Of a stretch of 64,000 nt of DNA, positions 1-9,100 are shown piece by piece. How positions within the stretch are numbered: position 1 is the first letter of the stretch; each line of letters begins with the position of its first letter. The stretch comes from Melitaea cinxia. Taxonomy: Eukaryota > Arthropoda > Insecta > Lepidoptera > Nymphalidae. The notes under the pieces were generated by a model. The model did not search any database. It was not told where the DNA came from and was given only the letters and a program-made list of their open reading frames with translations. The stretch spans positions 5,084,001 to 5,148,000 of the forward strand of contig NC_059419.1 in NCBI RefSeq assembly GCF_905220565.1, written 5' to 3'. The translations under genes were made by a program, and so were the position numbers.

Positions 1-110
1 GTAAGAAACCACACTTGGCGTTGCCACATCGCCGACTCGTCTGCTACTGTCGACTCTACGAAATACCAGATATACACAAGAAGGAACGGCCTGGCGTCCA
101 TCAGAGAGAG
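1..110 (+). CDS. siz: IQSEC exon 1 of window (PH domain start), 5' end outside
   Basis: Read from base 3 it encodes HLALPHRRLVCYCRLYE and ends in HQRE at the donor GAG|GTAAAA. This is the first half of the IQSEC PH domain. The exon may extend beyond the left edge of the window. It ends in phase 0. Confidence 0.88.
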
Positions 111-3100
111 GTAAAATTAATATAATTTCTTTTAAAAGCGTCAGAAATATTTTTATGTGTGACTAAATGGGAACTCGAAATTAACAAAGACTTTGAGGAG
201 TGATAATAGTTGGTAGTTGTTTAAGTAGCGCCTGATTTTGGTTGAACTGAAGTCAATTAAGAAATTACTTATATATCCATTGTATTAAATTAGAATTATA
301 GAATTGTTTACTATCAAAAATCTAGGGCTACTCATATAGTGAATTCAATACATATGTTTTTCCTTGTAGTTTAGTATTTCTATGACTAAAATTAGTCTAA
401 AATTGTCCGCTGATTCTAAATTTGGTTATCAGAACGCTTCTATTAACCCGCCTTTTATGCAACTCAATAAAATATTAACCAATAAAGCATTGATAAATAA
501 GTAAATTAAAAAGTGTATGTGTGTAATCCACACACAGAAGAAGTGAAACTTCTAAAGTAGCCTTCGAGAGATATTTTTCACCGAGGAGTATAAAATACTA
601 CGTAATGTATTCTGTCTCATTCTCTCGCCGACTTAATGCTATACATTTGATATGTTTATTTCGTTATCGTGACGAATTTTCGTTTCACAACGTATCACAA
701 CGATTCAAATCAAGTTTCACATAAATAATTGTTTAAAGGTGTTCCTCTTCAACGATCTCCTGGTTATAACGAAGATATTCAGCAAGAAGAAATCGTCAGT
801 GACCTACACGTTCAGACAATCGTTTCCACTGTGCGGCATGCTTGTGAACCTTTTCTCTGTTCCACGTAAGTATTTGAAATGAAATGAAAACATTTATATT
901 GCCATAAGGTAATAAGGTCAGACACTTAACGAACGTCAAAGATAAATAGCACTTACAAAAAATAAAAAATAAAAGAAAGTTAAGGTAACTTAAACTGAGG
1001 TAGGGCACAGCAGGAATTTCCTGCTCAAAATATGGAGCAGCCCGACTGGGGTAGTACCTCGACCTTACAGAAGACCACAGCTAAATAATACTGTTTTCAA
1101 ACAGTATTGTGTTCCTGTTGGTGAGTAAGGTGACCAGAGCTCCTGGGGGAGGGGGGGGGGGGTTGAGTCGGCAACGCACTTGAGATGGTTCTGGTGTTGC
1201 AGGCGTCTATAAGCTACGGTAATCTCTTACCATCAGGTGAGCCGTACGCCTGTTTGCCGAACTAGTGATATAAAAAAATAACAAAAATATCAAGCAATAT
1301 AATAAAATTTTACATCTTAAGATTAGGTACATTACAAACCTAGGTAATGTATCCAGTGTTATAAGCAACCTTACCTTAGTTACAATATTAAAGTTTAATC
1401 CTAGTATCTCAGTAGACATTTAATTTTTAAATAGAGCTTAGAAATTGACCTTAGTAGTTAGATTATGCAGTTTTACCCTAGGGACTTCCGATCGTATTTA
1501 ATTTCATAGAAACTCAAACTGTAACATTTATAATATAATAATAATAATAATAATAATTATTATTATTTTATTTCAGACAAAGTCCATACAATTAAACAGC
1601 AGTATACAAACATAATTAATAAAGAAACAGAGAAAGAACCAAAATAAACAGAGGAAAAAAAATAAAACATAGGATAATTATATCAAAATACACACACATA
1701 TACAATATTCATAACCGATTAAATAAAATTAGCAATAATAAGCAAAGTCAACCTATTAAATTAAATAATTAATTAACAAAACAAAAAATAATTTTTAATA
1801 CATTCAGAAATTATTATTTTATATGAGTTATTTAATATGTGTATTAGTGTAATATATACACATCATTTAACTCATAAACTTTTCCAAGTTTCACAAAAGT
1901 TGTTTATCTTTTGAACGTGGAATCATTTAATGTGAAGGTTAAAATCGTACTTATTACGACTTTGTTCGCAGTTTTGGCTAAGAGTTCAGAATAAATATGA
2001 ATTGTCGACCTATTTACAAAATGATATAACGGCATTTGACAAAATTAATGTGCTGACAGGTTACACTTTCATAAAAAATATTTTTTCATTTTTAGATTAT
2101 CCATTTGGTATACGTCTGTCCCGTCGCGTGGACGGCCGCAGACTGGCGACATTCAACGCTCGAAACGAACACGACAGATGCAAGTTTGCGGAGGACCTTA
2201 GAGAGAGTATCGCTGAGATGGATGAAATGGAAGCGATGAGGATTGAGGGCGAACTGAACAGGGGCAAGGGGAGGAACACGGGCAACTCCGCGAGGAATGG
2301 TATGTATCTATTTTTTTTTTCTTATAACATACACACACGGTCGTCTGTTAAATATGTCTTATTACTTGTGTATTTGTATTATAGGTAACAGTTGACTAAT
2401 GTAGCTTTTGTTGATAAATATTATATTCATTGAAATAATACATACATAAATATATACAAATATTGAACCATGGAATCAGGGGAGAATCGAACTCATAATC
2501 TCTGGAGTAGAAAAAAATTACGAACTGCGCCAACAGGCTGGTCAAATATATGTTAGTTTAGTTAATATCACGGGATTACTGCAAACTCCGTTAGTCTATA
2601 CTCTATGCATTAAACAGTAAAATTGCTAAACGTTCCATAAGAGATGGATTGGATTAGATCATTGTTAAACTTTTAGTTGAAGTCAGTTAATAATATAACT
2701 ATATAGTTGAAAGCTCTTAGTACCAAATTGAAGATTTACAAAGCATATGCTATTTATTAAATATCTATGTATAACTGGAAGTGACCTTCCGAAATTTTTG
2801 CTTATGACTAACTGAGATTTTTGGTAATTGTCTTGCTTGCGTTGTTCTACAAAAAAATCGTTAATCCGAATCGAATTAATTTTAAAGTAAGTTTTCACAA
2901 GAAAAAAAAAAGTCGAGTGAGGAGTATGTAAAATTAATGGTAAAAGTATTTGAAGCGAGATTAAGACATTTTTTTTTTTTTTGGTTTTTGCAGTGATGGA
3001 AAATCGAGACAGTGGAGTTGCGGATGTGGAAATAGACCACCAACAGTGCATGGATCATGTTCACGTGCACGGGTAAAATATATTTTTAAGTATCTTTATC

Positions 3101-6100
3101 CCGCGGTTTTACCCGCATATGTCAATATTCTACTATTCTTTGGAGGTTTCAGACTTAAAGGTGGCTATCGTTTAATCTAGGTCCTTAACTTTTTATATAA
3201 AAAGTTTTGCCTCAAATTAAGTATGGATGTCGCATTATACGAGTATGTTGCAATAGTGATCCGTCCAGCCGTCTTCAATATTTAGTTTGGTATATTTAAA
3301 GAAATAGATTTAATTATATACAATAAATAAAAATAACAACAGTACATAACTTGTGGAGGCCTATGTCCAACAGTGAACTGCGATAGGCTGAAGTGAACAG
3401 CATCCACTGGCATCTAATTTATGTAATTTATGTATTAAATTAATTTATTTTATAATAAAAAAGTTATAAAAGATTTGCATTATTTTTTTCGGCCATAAAA
3501 TAAAGTCTACTAGATTTTTTTAAGTTTATTTTTATATTTATATTTTTCATTGAAACTATATCCCAGAAGGTAACTTTCAAAATTACCTATTAATAATGAA
3601 TTATTGGTTATTTTCAATATTGGTTATCTAGACATTAAATACACATACCTTTTACACACCTTTATACTTTTACACCTTTGTACCTTTGTACATCTTTTAT
3701 TTTATGTTATTCTTTTGTTGTTTCTTTTAATGGTGTACAATAAATAAAGAGTAATATTAATTTATATTTCTTATATATAAATATTTATTTTTATTTAATA
3801 AAACCTTATCCTATGCGCTAATGAGAACTGTAACCAATTTCATTGCTTTCAAACCATTTCTGTAAAATAATAAGTTCCTTAAAAGGCCACAAAAAATAAT
3901 ATTTCATGTAAAACACTTATTATTCATTGTAATATAAACAATAAACTTCGGGTATACTTAAAACTAGGTATCGTATCATATATATTAATATGCTAAGGTG
4001 AAGATGATTGCCTCACTTTTTATTAAAAAAAAAACCTCTCAATTACTCCACATAAATTATATATTATTTTATAGATAATTGCTTGCTCTACCGGCGTCAA
4101 TAACTAAAAGATTATTATTGCTTTTGTTTTTGTAAATTATTTAATTATTAAAATTATATATATAATAAAATATATATACGGCTTTAATTTTCAAAAAAAC
4201 GTCAACATGATTGACGCTCGGTAAATTTTTTACTTACGCTTCAGCCTGTAATATCCCACTACTGGGCATAGGCCCTTTCCCCATGTAGGAGAAGGATCAG
4301 AGCTTAATCCACCACGCAAATTTTTTTTACTTATTTAGCGCGAATTATTCGCACGGGTATTGCTAGTCTATCTAAAATAATTTTAACAACTTGTAAATAT
4401 ATCAATGTATGTTGGAAATCTCTTCTCTCTGGGTAGAAGTTTGAGCTTTTCAACTCTTAATTACAAGTATAGTTAAAAAATGATTCTAATTTATTAATGA
4501 ACTCGAGCAATATGTATATTATATAAATTAAATATAAACACGATGTGTGTTTATGTAATTAACACGTTGAACGCCACGGGGGACACCAGATGGGCCCTGG
4601 GCAGTGTTTAGTCCATGGGGCCAGCTTAAAAGTCCTTATTTACAAAAAATTGATGATCAGTTTTTATTGCACTATCATACCCAATCTGAAATATCTTGAT
4701 TGATTCTTCAAACAATATTAAGTCTATTGGACTAGTTTGAAAAGTAACAGAATATTGTTTATTGAGGAAGGTATAACACAACGTTACGAAATATAGGATC
4801 CCTCCTATGAGAGGACTTATTTAAACATTCTACTTTATATGGTGTCTAGAACCCAAAAAAGAAGCAAGGTCACTGAATTTTTTTTATATATATTCTACTG
4901 TATGTGGTGTAAAAATAATATTTTTATCAATTTCAGCGTGGTGGTACCACCGCCGCCATCTTGTCCCGCGCCGTCGGCTCCGTCTCGTTTGTCGCAGAAT
5001 CCGCCTCCGACCAGCATTATTAAGAGAAACGTGCTTAGCAATTCTCTTGTTGACATCAATGATCCTGGTATGTTTATATTGTGTATATAAAAGTATTATG
5101 AAGTAAATATTTTTTAATATTAAATAAAAAAATGAACTTACGAAAGTGTCGTTACAATGTGGAAATTACAAATAAAAAACCTAATAAATATGGTCGATGT
5201 AATATGAACATAGCATCGTGCTTCAAGAATAAGTTGAATCATATATATAAAACAATAATTTTGATATAACAAAGTAAATTACATTCTAAAGAATATCGCT
5301 GTCCCCGGGCAATAAAGCGGTAATATCAAAAATCAAATTTTACAGGAGAAATAAAAGAAGCTAATTTGTTTATAGTGCAGTGTACAGTGATCCAAAACAG
5401 ACGTTCAATATGTCAAATGAAAGCTTTTTTTTTACCAATTTAAGCTTTTAAAAATAATTTTTTAAAAACAAATCGTATAATTTTTTAATGAAATAATTAA
5501 AAAAATGTATAATACAATTCATAGATGATACTATTTTAATTACAAGATCATTAACAATTACTGTAAAGATGTTCACCGGTTTTTTGTGTTATTTTTCTTA
5601 GAGTAATGCAATAATACATAGCTTAGTCGTAAGAGAATTATCCATGCAATAAAACGGTTATTGTCATTTATTCTAACGAAATATTAATAAAAAAAAACTG
5701 AAAAAAATAAGAGTGATAGATTGATACTCAGAGAAGCCAAAAATTAAATAACAATAATAAGGGTGTAACCGGCGTATACCGCTTTATTGCCCGGGGCCAG
5801 CGATATGTTGTTAAATATTATTCCTATTTGATATTTTGCGTGTAGTTTTATACACAGGTTTAGTATTTGCGTACCATAATAAAAATATTGCATATAAATA
5901 TATGTAGCATCTCTTCTACATTTGTCGTTTTGGTAAAACTACTTAAAACTAATGAAAATTATCATTAGCATTACATTACAAAGATTATATTCTTTTTTCG
6001 CGCGAGACAGAGAGAAAAAACATTTTCGTATTAAATGGTCGAGAGATGTTACAACTCCCTGTCCAATCATAGCTTCAGCTTGTAATATGGATTGGACAGA

Positions 6101-9100
6101 GCTTGACACCATGCTGCTCCAATTCGGGTTGGCGGATATATTCCCTACTGTGATTAACGATCGCTATCACGTGTACATTATAATAACCGGAACCGACGGC
6201 TTAACGTGCTCTCCGAGTGGGAAGATTCACAGGGACTGCACAAACACCCAGGTCACGGCAAACATCTGTATGGGCAATACAAATATTTGTCATGAGCGGG
6301 GATCGAACCCGCAACCGCCAGCGCAACAGCCACGAACCAGTGCTGCGACCGTTGCGCTAACACGGCATTAATAAAACAAATAGATAATTTTTAAAATTGA
6401 CAGAGATCTATCTATCAATCAATATAATATAATCAGTCGGTCTCATTATTACAACGAATGATGCATTATCCTTTATCGTATATGTTAAAGCTTTAATAGT
6501 TATACACAGGGCCGTCTCAAACTAGGCTGGGGCCCTTGGGCACACAAGAATTTGGGGCCCTTTTGGAAAGTAAAAAAAGCGAATTATAATAACATTGTTT
6601 TTATTGACCATCGATGTAATAGCGTAGTATATATGCCTCGTAAATATTTTCTGATAAGATTACTGATCTGTGAAAAAAGTGTAATGTGCCCGACAAAAAT
6701 GTTTCGATAATAAATGTGTAAGAGAAATTGTCAGTCCTTCGGGGCCCCTCGAAGATTGGGGGCCCCGGACATGGGCCCTGTGTGCCCTTATGGAGAAGAC
6801 GGTATTGGTTATACACCAAGCTCCTGTAAACATATCGATGGCTCCTAAGTATACTGAGTCAACTAACAACTTTTGATAATTTCATTTTTTAAGATATTAA
6901 TAACATTTACTTCATTTCCTATCTACCTATGTAACAAAAAAATAAAGTTGTTAAAAGTAGAGTTGACTCAGTATACTTAGGAGCCATCGATATATTGGAG
7001 ATGTTTACGTGTATACGTGACCGAGCGTCCCGCAGCGGCGCTGGCGGCGGAGCGGCTGCAGCGGCGCGGCTCGGTGGGCTCGCTGGACAGCGGCATGTCC
7101 GTGAGCTTCGCGCACGGCGCGCGCACGCCGCTGGCCGCCGCCTCGCCGCGCCACGCCGACCGCTCGCCCGGTCAGTTGATCATCATTTATTCATGTGGAA
7201 ATTAAATTCAATGCGTAAAATCTACGCTGGGCAGGCGGGTTGGTGACCGCAGGGCTGGTTTTCTCGCACCGAAGACGCTGCTGCCCGTCTTCGGCCCGTG
7301 TATTTCAAAGCCAGCAGTTGGATGGTTATCCCGCCATCAGTCGGCTTCTTAAGTTCTAAAGTGGTAGTGGAACCTTGTTATCCCTTAGTCGCCTCTTACG
7401 ACACCCACGGGAAGAGGGGGTGGCTATATTCTTTGGTGCCGTAGCCACACAGCACGTGCAGCGTGGTGACTATGAGCAAAACACATGAGTTTGCGCATTT
7501 TTGGCGCAAACTTGTGGAGGCCTATGTCCAGCAGTGGACTGCAATAGGCTGGAATGATGATAATGATGATAATGAAAATCTACAACGGAATACATTTATA
7601 AGGAAAATAAAAATAGTAAAAGAAATAGTTAAAGGCACCAAAGAAAATACATTAAACATTTATTATTAAATAATTAAATATAATAATCATAACAAACACA
7701 CACGGTCGTCTGTTCCTATGGTAAGCAACTTAATATCTGTGTTGTAGGTAACAGCCGACTGATACTAAACTATTATGTATATACATTGAAATAATACGTT
7801 TATAAATAAAAATATTACACCCAGACTTCGGCGGGAACCGAACTCGCAATGTATATATATAATACAAATAAATAAAATTGGAGCATCTGCTTGTAATATT
7901 AAAATAACCACTTTTTACTAAATACATAATATGGTTACATACACGGTACATGTACCAAAATAACATTTTTACAATTTTTGTCTGTCTGTCTGTCTATTCC
8001 GGCTAATTTCTAAAACGGCTGTACCAATTTTGACGGGACTTTCACGTAAAGAGTAACTTAGGCTACTTTTATTTTAGAAATGTATTAATTTTCTAACTTT
8101 GCGAACTGAAATAATTTTTTTCTTAAATTCCACGCGGACAAAGTCGCGGGCACAGCTAGTATATATATATAATTATTTTGTTACAAAAAGGAAGGAGAAA
8201 TCCCAACCAACATGCCTACTCAATGGGCAAATCAACGGACTCTGCCTTACATAAGGTTATATCCTATATAGAGGGCAATCTCCATCACAAAATATCAACC
8301 CTAGGCGCCTTTATTGACATTGAAGGGGCCTTTGATAAAACTAAGTTCACCAGCATAAGCCGTGCCCTGACCAAGCATGGAGTCAATAACACGATTGCCG
8401 GGTGGATTGACAGCATGCTGAAGTACAGGGCCATCCAATTCACTGTGAATGAAATAACTAGAGGCGTTGTAGCGAGGGGGTGTCCGCAGGGGGGGGTCCT
8501 TTCCCCACTTCTGTGGAACATAGTGATCGACGAACTGATCACCTTGCTCAACGACCGCAGATTTCTCACAGTGGGCTATGCAGACGACTTAACTGTACTC
8601 ATCAGTGGGCCATCTGAGAGGACAGTCTGCGACCAAATGAGGGCCGCATTAAAAGTCGTTGAACAGTGGTGTACGGACCACGAACTAACAGTGAACCCCG
8701 CAAAGACGGAACTTGTGATGTTCACAAATAAACGGAATTTAGGGAACCTTAAACTCCCTAAATTATTTGGCACCAGTCTTGCCCTAACCAAGGAGGTCAA
8801 ATATCTTGGAGTAATCCTAGATAGTAAGCTTCTTTGGAACAGGCATTTAGACTCAAAAATCAACAAAGCCAGCATAATCCTCTGCCAATGCAAAAGGCTC
8901 CTCGGCAAAAGCTGGGGCATATCACCTAAAATTACTCTATGGCTTTACAAAACTATTGTCAGGCCTATAATCACCTACGGTGCGGTTATCTGGTGGCAGA
9001 GAACAGAACTTACAACCGTTAAAAACAAACTCCAGCGGTTTCAGAGAATAGCATGCTCTGCAATCACTGGCTGTATGCGTACCGCCCCCACAGCAGCTCT

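Noticed and set aside
1147..1162. Poly-G runs (also 20056, 29498) as G-quadruplex elements
   Set aside because: They are single uninterrupted runs inside or next to decayed repeats, probably slippage, without four separated tracts.
5952..6371. 139-codon ORF in the IQSEC intron
   Set aside because: Its sequence coincides with an antisense family B SINE (tRNA boxes, repeated at five other places), so the ORF is incidental.
6999..7001. AG at 6999-7000 as the acceptor of IQSEC exon 6
   Set aside because: Joined to exon 5 it gives the wrong phase and a TGA within six codons; the AG at 7034-7035 fits.
7017..7020. GTG at 7017 as a start codon for a small gene
   Set aside because: The downstream sequence is the GSVGSLDSGMS exon of IQSEC; it has a donor at 7170 and joins its neighbours in phase.
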